A DNA stretch of 64,000 bases from Modestobacter roseus (GCF_007994135.1 NZ_VLKF01000001.1:1-64000); one strand, 5' to 3'. Counted from the stretch's first letter, positions 25,237 through 34,388 are shown. Notes: generated by a model not told the origin, from the letters alone. Numbers and translations are program-made.

Positions 25237-26775
25237 GTGAGCCCGTCCCCGTCCCCCCGCCCGGACGGCGCCGTCGGCGCCGTCGTCGTCCTCGCCGCCG
25301 GGCAGGGCACCCGGATGCGCTCGCGCACCCCCAAGGTGCTGCACGAGATCGGGGGCCGCAGCCTGCTCGGGCACGTCCTCGCCGCTGCCGAACCCCTGGG
25401 CGCGGCCGAGACCGTCGTCGTCGTGGGCTCGGGGCGGGCGGCTGTCGAGGAGCACCTTGCGCGGACGGCGCCGCTGGCCCGCCCGGTGGTGCAGGAGGAG
25501 CAGCGCGGCTCCGGTCACGCCGCCGCCGTCGCCCTCGACGCGCTCGCCGAGCTGACCGGCGCGGTGCTCATCCTCAACGGCGACGCCCCGCTGGTGCGCC
25601 CGGAGACCCTGCGCGAGCTCGTCGCCGGCCACTCCGCCGCGGGGGCCGTGCTCACCGTGCTCACCGCGGAGGTCGCCGACCCCACCGGCCTCGGGCGGAT
25701 CGTCCGGAACGGCAGCGGCGCGGTGCGGGCCATCGTCGAGGAGAAGGACGCCGACGCCGACCAGCGGGCCATCACCGAGGTCAACGCCGGCGTCTACCTC
25801 GGCGACGCCGCCGCCGTCCGGGAGGCGCTGACCCGCGTCGGCTCGAGCAACCAGCAGGGCGAGCAGTACCTCACCGACGTGCTCGGCCTGCTCGTCGCCG
25901 ACGGGCGGCCGGTCGGCGGGCACCGGGCCGCCGACCCCGACGACACCCTGGGCTGCAACGACCAGCGCGAGCTGGCCGCCCGCCGCCGCACCCTCAACGA
26001 CCGGGTGCTCGACCGGCTGATGCGCGCCGGCGTCGTCGTCGTCGACCCGCTGACCACCTGGGTCGACGTCACCGTCGACGTCGCCGCCGAGGCCGTGCTG
26101 CACCCGGGCACCCAGCTGCTGGGTGCCACCACCGTGGGCGCCGGCGCCGTCGTCGGCCCGGACACCACGCTCGTGGACACCGAGGTGGGGGAGGGGGCGT
26201 CGGTCGTCCGGTCGCACGTCCACTTGGCCGAGATCGGCCCGGAGGCCTCCGTCGGCCCGTTCAGCTACCTCCGCCCCGGCTCCCGGCTGGCCCGCAAGGC
26301 CAAGGTGGGCGCCTACGTCGAGACGAAGAACGTGCAGCTCGGTGCCGGGTCGAAGGTGCCCCACCTGTCCTACGTGGGTGACGCGACGATCGGCGAGGGC
26401 ACGAACGTCGGCGCCGCCACCGTCTTCGTCAACTACGACGGCGTGGCCAAGCACCACACCACGGTGGGTGACCACGTCCGGATCGGCTCGGACACCATGC
26501 TGGTGGCGCCGGTCACCGTCGGGGACGGTGCGTACACCGCCGCCGGGTCGGTGATCACCGGCGACGTCCCCCCGGGCGCCATGGGCGTGGCCCGGGCCAC
26601 TCAGCGGAATGTGGCAGGCTGGGTGAGTCGCCGGCGCCCGGGATCCCCCGCGGCCCAGGCCGCCGAAGCGGCGCAGCGATCAGCAGCACCGGCCGCGGAT
26701 GCGGCGGGCGCAGGACCGATCCCGGCCACGGACGAGGGCACCACCTCGTCCGGTGCGTCGGGGGCCGACCAGTAG
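25237..26775 (+). CDS. glmU: Bifunctional N-acetylglucosamine-1-phosphate uridyltransferase / glucosamine-1-phosphate acetyltransferase
   Basis: Makes UDP-GlcNAc for peptidoglycan in two steps. The N-terminal pyrophosphorylase has VVVLAAGQGTRMRSRTPKVL, QEEQRGSGHAAAVALDAL and LNGDAPLVRPETL. The C-terminal left-handed beta-helix acetyltransferase (about 265-470) contains FSYLRPGSRLARKAKVGAYV, ETKNVQLGAGSKVPHLSYVG (catalytic His region) and GTNVGAATVFVNYDGVAKHH. A ~50-residue Ala/Ser-rich C-terminal tail extends the usual length to 512. GTG 25237 has GAGGAG six bases upstream. It is followed 10 bases later by prs, the standard order. Confidence 0.97.
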   Translation: MSPSPSPRPDGAVGAVVVLAAGQGTRMRSRTPKVLHEIGGRSLLGHVLAAAEPLGAAETVVVVGSGRAAVEEHLARTAPLARPVVQEEQRGSGHAAAVALDALAELTGAVLILNGDAPLVRPETLRELVAGHSAAGAVLTVLTAEVADPTGLGRIVRNGSGAVRAIVEEKDADADQRAITEVNAGVYLGDAAAVREALTRVGSSNQQGEQYLTDVLGLLVADGRPVGGHRAADPDDTLGCNDQRELAARRRTLNDRVLDRLMRAGVVVVDPLTTWVDVTVDVAAEAVLHPGTQLLGATTVGAGAVVGPDTTLVDTEVGEGASVVRSHVHLAEIGPEASVGPFSYLRPGSRLARKAKVGAYVETKNVQLGAGSKVPHLSYVGDATIGEGTNVGAATVFVNYDGVAKHHTTVGDHVRIGSDTMLVAPVTVGDGAYTAAGSVITGDVPPGAMGVARATQRNVAGWVSRRRPGSPAAQAAEAAQRSAAPAADAAGAGPIPATDEGTTSSGASGADQ

Positions 26776-26785
26776 GGGCGGGGAC

Positions 26786-27766
26786 ATGAGCGCCATCCGG
26801 CAGACCACCAACAAGAGCCTGATGCTCTTCTCCGGGCGCGCGTACCCGGAGCTGACCGACGAGATCGCCGGGCACCTGGGCGTCACCCCGACCCCGACCG
26901 CGGCCTACGAGTTCGCCAACGGCGAGCTGTTCGTCCGCTTCGAGGAGTCGGTGCGCGGGTGCGACGCCTTCGTGGTGCAGAGCCACACGGCGCCGATCAA
27001 CACCTGGCTCATGGAGCAGCTGATCATGGTCGACGCGCTCAAGCGCGCCTCGGCCAAGCGGATCACCGTCGTCGCCCCGTTCTTCCCCTACGCCCGGCAG
27101 GACAAGAAGCACCGCGGCCGCGAGCCGATCTCCGCCCGGCTGGTCGCCGACATGTTCAAGACCGCCGGCGCCGACCGGCTGATGACCGTCGACCTGCACA
27201 CCGCGCAGATCCAGGGCTTCTTCGACGGCCCCGTCGACCACCTGTTCGCCATGGACCTCCTCATCGAGGAGGTCAAGCGCAAGTGGGGCGACCGCGACCT
27301 CACCGTCGTCTCGCCCGACTCGGGCCGGGTCCGGGTCTCCGAGCGGTGGAGCGACAAGCTCGGCGGCACCCCGCTGGCCTTCATCCACAAGACCCGCGAC
27401 GTCAGCCGGCCCAACGAGGTCGTCGCCAACCGCGTCGTCGGTGAGGTCGAGGGCCGGGTCTGCATCCTGGTCGACGACATGATCGACACCGGCGGCACCA
27501 TCGCCAAGGCCGCCGAGACCCTCTTCGCCTCCGGCGCCGCCGACGTGATCATCGCCGCCACACACGGCGTGCTCTCCGGCCCGGCCGTCGACCGGCTCAA
27601 GAACAGCCGGGTCAGCGAGGTCATCGTCACCAACACGCTGCCCATCGAACCGTCCCGCCGGTTCGACAAGCTGACCGTGCTCTCCATCGCCCCTCTCCTC
27701 GGCCGCGCCATCAAGGAGGTCTTCGAGGACGGCTCGGTGACGAGCCTGTTCGGGGGAGCTAGTTAA
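26786..27766 (+). CDS. prs: Ribose-phosphate pyrophosphokinase
   Basis: Makes PRPP from ribose-5-phosphate and ATP, for nucleotides, His/Trp and arabinogalactan precursors. The 326-residue class I enzyme shows KSLMLFSGRAYPELTDEIAG, PFFPYARQDKKHRGREPISA (flexible ATP loop), MTVDLHTAQIQGFFDGPVDH and the PRPP-binding VDDMIDTGGT at 229-238. ATG 26786 is preceded by AGGGGCGGGGA. Expressed with glmU. Confidence 0.97.
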   Translation: MSAIRQTTNKSLMLFSGRAYPELTDEIAGHLGVTPTPTAAYEFANGELFVRFEESVRGCDAFVVQSHTAPINTWLMEQLIMVDALKRASAKRITVVAPFFPYARQDKKHRGREPISARLVADMFKTAGADRLMTVDLHTAQIQGFFDGPVDHLFAMDLLIEEVKRKWGDRDLTVVSPDSGRVRVSERWSDKLGGTPLAFIHKTRDVSRPNEVVANRVVGEVEGRVCILVDDMIDTGGTIAKAAETLFASGAADVIIAATHGVLSGPAVDRLKNSRVSEVIVTNTLPIEPSRRFDKLTVLSIAPLLGRAIKEVFEDGSVTSLFGGAS

Positions 27767-28169
27767 GTTGCGACCCTCCGGGCCGCATCGCGGCCAGGAG
27801 CCGTGCCCGACGTGAGTTGAGCCGTTGCCCGCCGCGTCGGCAGGGACCCTCCGGGCCCCGTGCCGGCGCGGCGGACGGCCGTTCCGGCCGGGGACCGTCC
27901 TGCCCGTCCCGGCGGGAGCCTGCGGCCCCGCGCCGCCCCGGGCAGTCGTCCCTCCGGGACGGGCGGTCCCGTCCCCCCGCTGGTTGCGTCGGGGCTCGGT
28001 GTCGGTTCCGATGGCTCGCTTCCGATCGTCTTCCTGTAACCTCGGTCGAGTTGCCCGGCGAGGGAGCGGTTCTCCGACTCCGTGATCGACGTGCGCCTGC
28101 CCTCCAGGGTGTGCCGCGCTCGTGCGCCTGAGCACACAGTCCGATCCACCTGTTGAGGAGCACACCACC
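27767..28169 (+). promoter_or_regulatory. Gene-free leader between prs and rplY
   Basis: 403 bases without a plausible gene. The first half is rich in CCGTCC, CCCTCCGGGCC and GGACGG elements that can pair with each other; for example ACCCTCCGGGCC recurs at 27772 and 27848. The second half includes AACCTCGGTCGAGTTGCC near 28039 and a ribosome site GAGGAG at 28154. A folded leader controlling the ribosomal protein L25 gene is possible, but no known motif is recognised. Confidence 0.35.
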
Positions 28170-28865
28170 GTGGCTGACTTCCGCCTCGCCGCCGAGCCCC
28201 GCACCGAGTTCGGCAAGGGCAGCGCCCGCCGCACCCGCCGGGCCGGCCGCATCCCCGCCGTCATGTACGGACACGGCCAGGACGTCGTCCACCTGTCCCT
28301 GCCGGCGCTCGAGTTCGCCGCCGTGCTGCGCAACGGCGGCACCAACGCGCTGATCACCGTCGCCCTGGACGGCAAGGACCAGCTCGTGCTGATCAAGGCC
28401 GTGCAGCGCGACCCGTTGACCCGCGTGCACGAGCACGTCGACCTCGTCGTCGTGCGCCGCGGCGAGAAGGTCACCGTCGACGTGCCGGTCGTCATCACCG
28501 GCCAGGCCGCCCCCGACGCGATCAGCAACCACCAGCTGAACAGCGTCTCCCTCGAGGCCGACGCGACGAACCTGCCCGAGTCGATCGAGGTCGACATCAC
28601 CGGCCGCACCGCCGGCAACGGCATCACCGCCGGCGACCTGACGCTGCCGGCCGGCGCCACGCTGATCACCGACCCGGAGGCGCTGGTCATCGGCTTCCTG
28701 GGCGCACCCACCGCCGCCGAGCTCGAGGCCGAGCTGGAAGAGGCCGAGGCCGAGGCCGGCATCGAGCGCGAGGAGTCCGACGCCGACGGCGACGTCGTCC
28801 CGGAGCCGTCCGACCAGGGCAGCGGCGAGTCGATGGACGCCGCCTCGAACTCCGCCGACAACTGA
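28170..28865 (+). CDS. rplY: 50S ribosomal protein L25 (CTC form)
   Basis: Binds 5S rRNA in the large subunit. The 231-residue long form has the L25 domain first ([40 protein letters not shown]), the beta-rich TL5/CTC C-terminal domain ([16 protein letters not shown], [12 protein letters not shown]), and an acidic tail ([20 protein letters not shown]). GTG 28170 has GAGGAG ten bases upstream; an earlier in-frame GTG at 28122 precedes the ribosome site and is rejected. Same order as Rv1015c next to pth. Confidence 0.95.
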   Translation: MADFRLAAEPRTEFGKGSARRTRRAGRIPAVMYGHGQDVVHLSLPALEFAAVLRNGGTNALITVALDGKDQLVLIKAVQRDPLTRVHEHVDLVVVRRGEKVTVDVPVVITGQAAPDAISNHQLNSVSLEADATNLPESIEVDITGRTAGNGITAGDLTLPAGATLITDPEALVIGFLGAPTAAELEAELEEAEAEAGIEREESDADGDVVPEPSDQGSGESMDAASNSADN

Positions 28866-28890
28866 GTCCTGCGCTGAGCGAGAGCACGAC

Positions 28891-28925
28891 CCGCAGGGGC
28901 GCCGGCACTGCCGGCGCCCCTGCGG
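28891..28925 (+). terminator. 16-bp hairpin between rplY and pth
   Basis: CCGCAGGGGCGCCGGC (28891-28906) pairs perfectly with GCCGGCGCCCCTGCGG (28910-28925) around the three-base loop ACT. It has no T run. It probably ends or attenuates the glmU-prs-rplY transcript; it stops 14 bases before the pth start, so pth may be only partly coupled. Confidence 0.75.
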
Positions 28926-28939
28926 CGTCTCCCGTCCCC

Positions 28940-29536
28940 GTGCCCCCCGTGTCGGAGGGGCCGTTCCTCGTCGTCGGGCTGGGCAACCCCGGCCCCGGCT
29001 ACGCCGGCAACCGGCACAACGTGGGCGCCATGGTGCTCGTCGAGCTGGCCGCCCGGGCCGGGGTGAAGCTCTCCGCAGGCAAGGGGCCCCGCTCCCGGGC
29101 GCTGTCCGGTGAGGGCCGCCTGGCCGGCCGCCGGGTGGTCCTGGCCCAGCCGCTCACCTACATGAACGAGTCCGGTGGTCCGGTGCGCGGGTTGCTGGAC
29201 TACCACCACCTCCCCGCCACCGACCTGGTCGTGGTGCACGACGAGCTGGACATCGCCTTCGAGGCGGTCCGGCTCAAGCGCGGCGGGGGAGAGGGCGGAC
29301 ACAACGGGCTCCGCTCCATCACCCGGTCCACCGGCACCAAGGACTACCTGCGGGTGCGCGTCGGCATCGGCCGCCCGCCCGGGCGCCAGGACCCCGCGGA
29401 CTTCGTCCTCAAGGACTTCTCCGCCACCGAGCGAAAGACCCTCGACCTGCTGATCGTCGAGGCGGCGGACGCCACCGAGCTGCTCCTGGAGCGCGGCCTG
29501 GAGGCCGCGCAGAACGTGGTGCACCCCCGCAGCTGA
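28940..29536 (+). CDS. pth: Peptidyl-tRNA hydrolase
   Basis: Releases tRNA from peptidyl-tRNA dropped by stalled ribosomes. The 198-residue protein has [20 protein letters not shown] with Asn16 and the catalytic His26, [33 protein letters not shown] and GHNGLRSI, all expected in Pth. GTG 28940 and GTG 28949 are both possible. It is the last core gene before the polysaccharide locus. Confidence 0.95.
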   Translation: MPPVSEGPFLVVGLGNPGPGYAGNRHNVGAMVLVELAARAGVKLSAGKGPRSRALSGEGRLAGRRVVLAQPLTYMNESGGPVRGLLDYHHLPATDLVVVHDELDIAFEAVRLKRGGGEGGHNGLRSITRSTGTKDYLRVRVGIGRPPGRQDPADFVLKDFSATERKTLDLLIVEAADATELLLERGLEAAQNVVHPRS

Positions 29537-29740
29537 CCGATCCGGTCACTCTCCGCCAGGTGCGAACGGGTGACTGCCGCCTCCCAAAGGGTGAACGTCC
29601 CGCCGGCCGATTGCTGTGTGTTGCACCTTTCTGTGATCGTCACTGTGCGTTGTCGCGGGCGCCATCTCCGGGTCATGAAACCCGATGGATCCGGCCCCGA
29701 CGGCAGCTTCCACACGCTGAGTGATCGACCGGGGGGGACC
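29537..29740 (+). promoter_or_regulatory. Probable promoter region of the polysaccharide locus
   Basis: 204 bases between pth and the glycosylphosphotransferase. The centre (29605-29660) is relatively AT-rich for this genome, with TTGCTGTGTGTTGCACC and TTTCTGTGATCGTCAC segments, as expected of a promoter. No exact -35/-10 pair is claimed. Confidence 0.35.
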
Positions 29741-31246
29741 ATGCTGCTGCTGCGCACCGAGTCGACGGAGGCCGTCACCCGCCTCGTGCCCTCCCCGCGC
29801 ACCGACGGCGATGCCACCGCTCCCCGGCTGACCATCGGCCCCGCGGCCCGCCGCGAGCGGACGGCCTGGGTCGGCCGGCACCGGCTCGGCCTGGTCGCCG
29901 TCGAGACCGGCCTCGCCGGCGCGGCCGGTGCCGCCGTGCTGGTCGCCCGGGACGGCGCCACCGGTGGCGCGCTGTGGTGGGCCTGCCTGTCCCTGGTGGT
30001 CGTCTGGCCGCTGCTGCTCGGTGCCACCGGCGCCCACCAGGAGCGGTTCTTCGGTGTGGGCAGCGACGAGTTCCGCCGGATCGGCCGCGCCGGCCTGCTG
30101 CTGCTCGCCGGACTCGGCTTCCTCAGCTACGCCGCCGCGCTCGAGCTCAGCCGGGCCCTGGTCGTCGTCGCCGTCCCGCTGCTGACCCTGGCGACCCTCG
30201 TCGCGCGGTACGCCGCCCGCCGTCGGCTGCACCGGCGGCGACTGCGCGGGGAGTGCACGAAGCGGGTCGTCGTCGTCGGCCGTGGCGGCGCCGCACTGGA
30301 GCTGGTCGACCGGTTGCGCAGCACCGGCCACGCGGGACTGGACGTCGTCGCCCTGTGCGTCACCCCCGCCGACCGGGGGCGCGTCGCCCAGGTCACCGAC
30401 CTGCCCGTCGCCGGCCTCGACGACGTCCTGGCGACGGCTGCCCGCACCGGTGCCGACACCGTCGCGGTGACCTCCGCCTCGGAGACCGCCGCCCAGTACC
30501 TGCGGGCACTGTCCTGGCAGCTGGAGGGCACCGGGCTGGAGCTGCTCGTCGCCCCCGGCCTGGTCGAGGTGGCCGGTCCGCGGCTGCACATCCGGCCCTT
30601 CGAGGGGCTGCCGCTGCTCGCGGTGGAGCAGCCCCGGTTCGAGGGCTGGCGCCGGGTGGTCAAGGGCGCCCTGGACCGCTCGGTGGCGCTCACCGCGCTC
30701 GTCGCGCTGGCCCCGGTGTTCGCCGCCCTGGCGGTCGCCGTCCGGCTCTCCGGACCCGGCCCGGTCTTCTTCCGTCAGCAGCGGGTGGGCGTCGGCGGCG
30801 CGGGGTTCACCATGCTCAAGTTCCGCAGCATGGTCGACGGTGCGCACCGCCAGGTCGCCGGCCTCTCCGACGGCAACGACGCCGACGGGCTGCTGTTCAA
30901 GATGCGCTCGGACCCCCGGGTCACCCCCGTCGGCCGGTGGCTGCGCCGGCTCTCGCTGGACGAGCTGCCGCAGCTGGTCAACGTGCTCACCGGGTCGATG
31001 TCGCTGGTCGGGCCGCGCCCACCGCTGCCCGAGGAGGTCGCCCGCTACGACTCCTCGGTGAGCCGACGGCTGCTGGTCCGCCCCGGGCTCACCGGCCTGT
31101 GGCAGATCTCCGGCCGCAGCGACCTCGCCTGGGAGGAGGCGGTCCGGCTCGACCTGCGCTACGTGGAGAACTGGTCGCTGGCGCTGGACGCCCAGATCCT
31201 CTGGAAGACCGCCCGCGCGGTGGTCTCCGCCAGCGGGGCCTACTGA
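29741..31246 (+). CDS. Exopolysaccharide polyprenyl glycosylphosphotransferase (WcaJ/WbaP-like)
   Basis: Starts a repeat unit by moving a sugar-1-phosphate from a nucleotide sugar to undecaprenyl-type phosphate at the inner face of the membrane. The N-terminal half has four hydrophobic segments (about 45-150) and a Rossmann-like CoA_binding_3 domain (RVVVVGRGGAALELVDRLRS). After a fifth hydrophobic segment comes the PF02397 transferase domain at about 305-501: VFFRQQRVGVGGAGFTMLKF with FRSM, SLDELPQLVNVLTGSMSLVG then PRPPLPEE, and LLVRPGLTGLWQISGRSDLA. ATG 29741 gives 501 residues. As first gene after the promoter region it marks the locus as Wzx/Wzy-type. Confidence 0.93.
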   Translation: MLLLRTESTEAVTRLVPSPRTDGDATAPRLTIGPAARRERTAWVGRHRLGLVAVETGLAGAAGAAVLVARDGATGGALWWACLSLVVVWPLLLGATGAHQERFFGVGSDEFRRIGRAGLLLLAGLGFLSYAAALELSRALVVVAVPLLTLATLVARYAARRRLHRRRLRGECTKRVVVVGRGGAALELVDRLRSTGHAGLDVVALCVTPADRGRVAQVTDLPVAGLDDVLATAARTGADTVAVTSASETAAQYLRALSWQLEGTGLELLVAPGLVEVAGPRLHIRPFEGLPLLAVEQPRFEGWRRVVKGALDRSVALTALVALAPVFAALAVAVRLSGPGPVFFRQQRVGVGGAGFTMLKFRSMVDGAHRQVAGLSDGNDADGLLFKMRSDPRVTPVGRWLRRLSLDELPQLVNVLTGSMSLVGPRPPLPEEVARYDSSVSRRLLVRPGLTGLWQISGRSDLAWEEAVRLDLRYVENWSLALDAQILWKTARAVVSASGAY

Positions 31247-31472
31247 GCGTCGGGGGCGACCCGGTCGGGTGACGCGAGTTGCTCGCGAGCCTTCCTCCCT
31301 CCGGGTGACGGCAGCGTCGCAGACGGCGACGTGAGCCTCCCGGCGGGGCAGGGTCGGAGCCGGAGCGGCCGGTCCCTGCACCGGCCCACCGCGTCCGGAC
31401 CCGCCCGGACCGGGACCACGCACCCCTGACGGGGTCGCTGACCGCACCACCGGAGAAGGGGAGCCGCAGACC
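31247..31472 (+). other. 226-base spacer with GC-rich hairpins
   Basis: The space between the glycosylphosphotransferase and the next glycosyltransferase holds several small GC hairpins (for example around TCCGGACCCGCCCGGA near 31395) and a purine-rich ribosome site (GAGAAGGGGAGCC) before ATG 31473. It could contain an internal promoter or attenuator; no known riboswitch is recognised. Confidence 0.3.
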
Positions 31473-32780
31473 ATGCCATCCAGGAGGTCGCACCCGCTCC
31501 GCATCGCGCTCGTCGGGACCCGGGGGGTCCCGGCCCGCTACGGGGGCTTCGAGACCGCGGTCGAGGAGGTCGGCCGCCGGCTCGCCGACGCCGGCCACGA
31601 CGTCGTCGTCTACTGCCGGACGGCGGAGGGCCAGCCGCGCCCGGCCACCCACCTGGGCATGCGCCTGGTGCACCTGCCGGCGCTGCGCCGCCGGTCGCTG
31701 GAGACGCTCAGCCACACCGGGCTCTCGGTGGCCCACCTGCTCACCCACCGGGTCGATGCCGCCGTGGTGTTCAACGCCGCGAACGCGCCCTGGCTCCCGC
31801 TGCTGCGCGCCGCCCGCATCCCGGTCGCCACCCACGTGGACGGCCTGGAGTGGAAGCGCGCCAAGTGGGGCGGGGCCGGCAAGCGCTACTACCGGGTGGT
31901 CGAGGCGCTGTCGGTCCGGTGGTCGGACGCGCTGATCGCCGACGCGCAGGGCATCGCCGACTACTACCGCGACGAGTTCTCCGCACCGACCGAGCAGATC
32001 GCCTACGGCGCTCCGAAGCTCGACGACCCGGCCGACGGCAAGCTCGCCGAGGTCGGCCTCACCGCCGGCGGGTTCCACCTGGTCGTGGCCCGCTTCGAGC
32101 CGGAGAACCACGTCGACGTCATCGTCGACGGGTATCGGCGCAGCGACGCCCGCCTCCCGCTGGTCGTGGTCGGCTCCGCCCCGTACGCCGACGACTACAC
32201 CCGCCGCGTGCACGCGCTCGCCGACGACCGGGTGCGGTTCCTCGGTGGCGTCTGGGACCAGGAGCTGCTCGACCAGCTCTACCGGCACTGCGCCACCTAC
32301 CTGCACGGTCACTCGGTGGGCGGGACCAACCCCTCGCTGCTCCGCGCCATCGGCGCCGGCGCGGCCACCACCGCCTACGACGTCTCCTTCAACCGTGAGG
32401 TGCTGGAGACCAGTGGCCGGTACTTCCGGACCGCCGGCGACGTCGCCACCGCCCTGGCCGAGTCCGAGGCCGACGTCGCGGGCACGCGGCGGCGCGGCAA
32501 GCGGGCCCGGCTGCTGTCGGCCCGCTACGACTGGGACCACGTGGCGACGGCCTACGAGGCGCTGTGCCGGCGGCTCGCGGCCCGCGACTTCCCGCGCTCC
32601 CGGCCCAGCGGCCGGCGGCTCCGGCTCGAGCCGGCCGCCTCGTCCGTCGATCGCGAGCCGGCAGTGCTGCGGCCGCGCCCCGCGCCCGCGCCGGCTCCCC
32701 GCACCCCCGTCCGCGCCGCCGAGCGACCCGTGCCGCACGCGGCCGCCGACGCGCCGTCCGCCCGGTCGGCCGGGGCATGA
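31473..32780 (+). CDS. DUF1972/GT4-type glycosyltransferase
   Basis: A 435-residue GT-B glycosyltransferase. The N-terminal DUF1972 domain (LRIALVGTRGVPARYGGFET then AVEEVGRRLADAGHDVVVYC) is typical of rhamnosyl- and related transferases. The GT4 domain includes THVDGLEWKRAKWGGAGKRY, LVVARFEPENHVDVIVDGYR and the donor-binding YLHGHSVGGTNPSLLRAIGA, in which N-P-S replaces the usual E-x7-E glutamate spacing. The last ~60 residues are Arg/Pro/Ala low complexity. ATG 31473; the stop overlaps the next ATG by ATGA, so it is coupled to the CDP-alcohol enzyme. Confidence 0.9.
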   Translation: MPSRRSHPLRIALVGTRGVPARYGGFETAVEEVGRRLADAGHDVVVYCRTAEGQPRPATHLGMRLVHLPALRRRSLETLSHTGLSVAHLLTHRVDAAVVFNAANAPWLPLLRAARIPVATHVDGLEWKRAKWGGAGKRYYRVVEALSVRWSDALIADAQGIADYYRDEFSAPTEQIAYGAPKLDDPADGKLAEVGLTAGGFHLVVARFEPENHVDVIVDGYRRSDARLPLVVVGSAPYADDYTRRVHALADDRVRFLGGVWDQELLDQLYRHCATYLHGHSVGGTNPSLLRAIGAGAATTAYDVSFNREVLETSGRYFRTAGDVATALAESEADVAGTRRRGKRARLLSARYDWDHVATAYEALCRRLAARDFPRSRPSGRRLRLEPAASSVDREPAVLRPRPAPAPAPRTPVRAAERPVPHAAADAPSARSAGA

Positions 32781-33553
32781 GCGACGTCCTGGACCGGGCC
32801 GACCCGGCGCCCCGGCCGAGCGCAGGCGGGGAGTCCCTGCGGACGACCGTCCGCCGGCTGAGCACCGCGCAGAAGGGTGCGACGGGGGCACCGGCCTACT
32901 CGCGGTTCGTGAACCGGAAGCTCGGCCGGCTGCTCGCGGCGCTGGCCTTCCACGCCCGGCTCACCCCGAATGCCGTCACCGGCATCAGCGCGCTGTTCAC
33001 GTTCTCGGGGATCGCGGTGCTGGCGCTGGTCCCGCCGTCGGGCTGGACGGGTCTGCTGGTGGCCGGCTGCCTGGTGCTGGGCTATGCGTTCGACTCGGCG
33101 GACGGGCAGCTGGCACGGCTGCGCGGCGGGGGCTCCCCGGCCGGGGAGTGGCTCGACCACATGGTCGACGCGCTCAAGATCGCCAGCCTGCACCTGGCGC
33201 TGCTGGTCGGGCTGTACCGCTTCGAGCCGGTCGAGCGCGGGCCGTGGCTGCTGCTGCCGCTGGGCTTCTCGGTCGTCTCGGTGGTGCTCTTCTTCGGCAC
33301 CCTGCTCAACGAGTCGCTGCGCGCCCAGCACGGTGCCCGCACCCGTGCTGCGAGGACCGCGGGGGAGCGGCCCAGCGTGCTGCGCTCGCTCGTCGTCGTG
33401 CCCACCGACTACGGACTGCTGTGCCTGGTCTTCGTGCTGCTCGGCGCACCGGTGGTCTTCCTGACCGCTTACGCCCTGCTGTGTCTGGCCACGGCGGGCT
33501 ACCTCGCCCTGGCGTCCGTGAAGTGGTTCTCCGAGATGGGTGGGTTGGCGTGA
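32777..33553 (+). CDS. CDP-alcohol phosphotransferase family membrane protein
   Basis: A 258-residue integral membrane enzyme of the CDP-OH-P transferase family, which moves a phospho-alcohol group from a CDP-alcohol to an acceptor. The full signature D-x2-D-G-x2-A-R-x8-G-x3-D-x3-D is intact: Asp106, Asp109-Gly110, Ala113-Arg114, Gly123, Asp127, Asp131 (in FDSADGQLARLRGGGSPAGE then WLDHMVD). Membrane segments flank it. Placement inside a glycan locus, overlapping genes on both sides by four bases, suggests a role in decorating the polymer or a lipid carrier rather than housekeeping phospholipid synthesis (inference). A TagD-like cytidylyltransferase at the end of the locus could supply its substrate. 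Confidence 0.88.
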   Translation: MSDVLDRADPAPRPSAGGESLRTTVRRLSTAQKGATGAPAYSRFVNRKLGRLLAALAFHARLTPNAVTGISALFTFSGIAVLALVPPSGWTGLLVAGCLVLGYAFDSADGQLARLRGGGSPAGEWLDHMVDALKIASLHLALLVGLYRFEPVERGPWLLLPLGFSVVSVVLFFGTLLNESLRAQHGARTRAARTAGERPSVLRSLVVVPTDYGLLCLVFVLLGAPVVFLTAYALLCLATAGYLALASVKWFSEMGGLA

Positions 33554-34281
33554 CGAGTTCCTCCCCCGTGGGCGAGCAGCCGCTCGCACCGCGCCCCCGG
33601 CGGCGTGTCCGCGGCCTGCTGCTCGGTGCTGCGCTCGCCGCGGTCCTGGTCGCCGCGGTGGTCCTCGCCGTGGTCCTGGTGGGCCGGGACGGGGCGGACG
33701 CGGCCCCGGGGCGACCGGCGGGTGCCTCCACCGCGCCGAGCACCGCGCCGAGCACCGCGCCGGCACCGTCCGCCGCGGCCGGGCCGGAAGACACCGCGGA
33801 CGCAGGACCCGGTGCCGGCTCCGACCCGGGCGCCGGCCAAGGCGCCGAGCAGGACGCGGAGCCGGCCGGGTCCGTGCTGCCGCCTGCCCTGCCGGCGGTC
33901 CCCCTCGACGCGGTGTCGGCAGCGCAGGACGGCACCTCCGCCCGCGTCACCGGTGTCGAGTCGATCGACGGATCGGGGACGGGTCCGGGCAACGTCGGTG
34001 GCCCGGCCCTGCGGGTGGGGCTCCGCATCGTCAACGGGTCCACCGGACCGTTGCCGCTCGACGCGGTCGTGGTCGAGCTCTTCCACAGCGGCGGGGCGAT
34101 CCCGGCCTCGCCGCTCGAGGACCCTTCCCGCAGGCCGTTCTCGGGCACGCTCGCCCCGGGGGAGAGCGCCGACGGCGTGTACGTCTTCAGCGTCCCGCAG
34201 GACGGCCGGGACCTCATCCGGGTGTCGGTCGCCTACCAGCCGGGATCGCCGTTCCTCGTCTTCACCGGCAGCCCGGCCTAG
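33550..34281 (+). CDS. Hypothetical membrane-anchored protein with DUF4352-like beta domain
   Basis: A 243-residue protein: Arg-rich start, one membrane segment (VRGLLLGAALAAVLVAAVVL), a ~75-residue Thr/Ala/Pro/Gly-rich linker (GASTAPSTAPSTAPAPSAAA), then a compact domain of ~120 residues (GGPALRVGLRIVNGSTGPLP, FSGTLAPGESADGVYVFSVP, DLIRVSVAYQPGSPFLVFTG). The last resembles DUF4352/immunoglobulin-like extracellular domains. Coupled by GTGA to the CDP-alcohol enzyme. The Thr-rich linker could be a substrate for the Pmt mannosyltransferase (inference). Molecular role unknown. Confidence 0.75.
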   Translation: MTSSSPVGEQPLAPRPRRRVRGLLLGAALAAVLVAAVVLAVVLVGRDGADAAPGRPAGASTAPSTAPSTAPAPSAAAGPEDTADAGPGAGSDPGAGQGAEQDAEPAGSVLPPALPAVPLDAVSAAQDGTSARVTGVESIDGSGTGPGNVGGPALRVGLRIVNGSTGPLPLDAVVVELFHSGGAIPASPLEDPSRRPFSGTLAPGESADGVYVFSVPQDGRDLIRVSVAYQPGSPFLVFTGSPA

Positions 34282-34312
34282 CTCCCTGCCGCCCCTCGGT
34301 CGGGGCACACCC

Positions 34313-34352
34313 AGGTGCACCCGTGCGCGCCCCGCGCTGCACGGGTGCACCT
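34313..34352 (+). terminator. 14-bp inverted repeat, possible terminator
   Basis: AGGTGCACCCGTGC (34313-34326) and GCACGGGTGCACCT (34339-34352) are exact inverse complements around a 12-base GC loop, 31 bases after the stop of the DUF4352-like gene. It probably ends the transcript that begins at 29741. Confidence 0.55.
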
Positions 34353-34388
34353 GCACGTACCGGCTCGGGCCGGTGCACGTCCACCCGG

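Noticed and set aside
31247-31472. A c-di-GMP or c-di-AMP riboswitch before the DUF1972 glycosyltransferase
   Set aside because: The conserved cores of these riboswitches are not visible; only generic GC hairpins are present.
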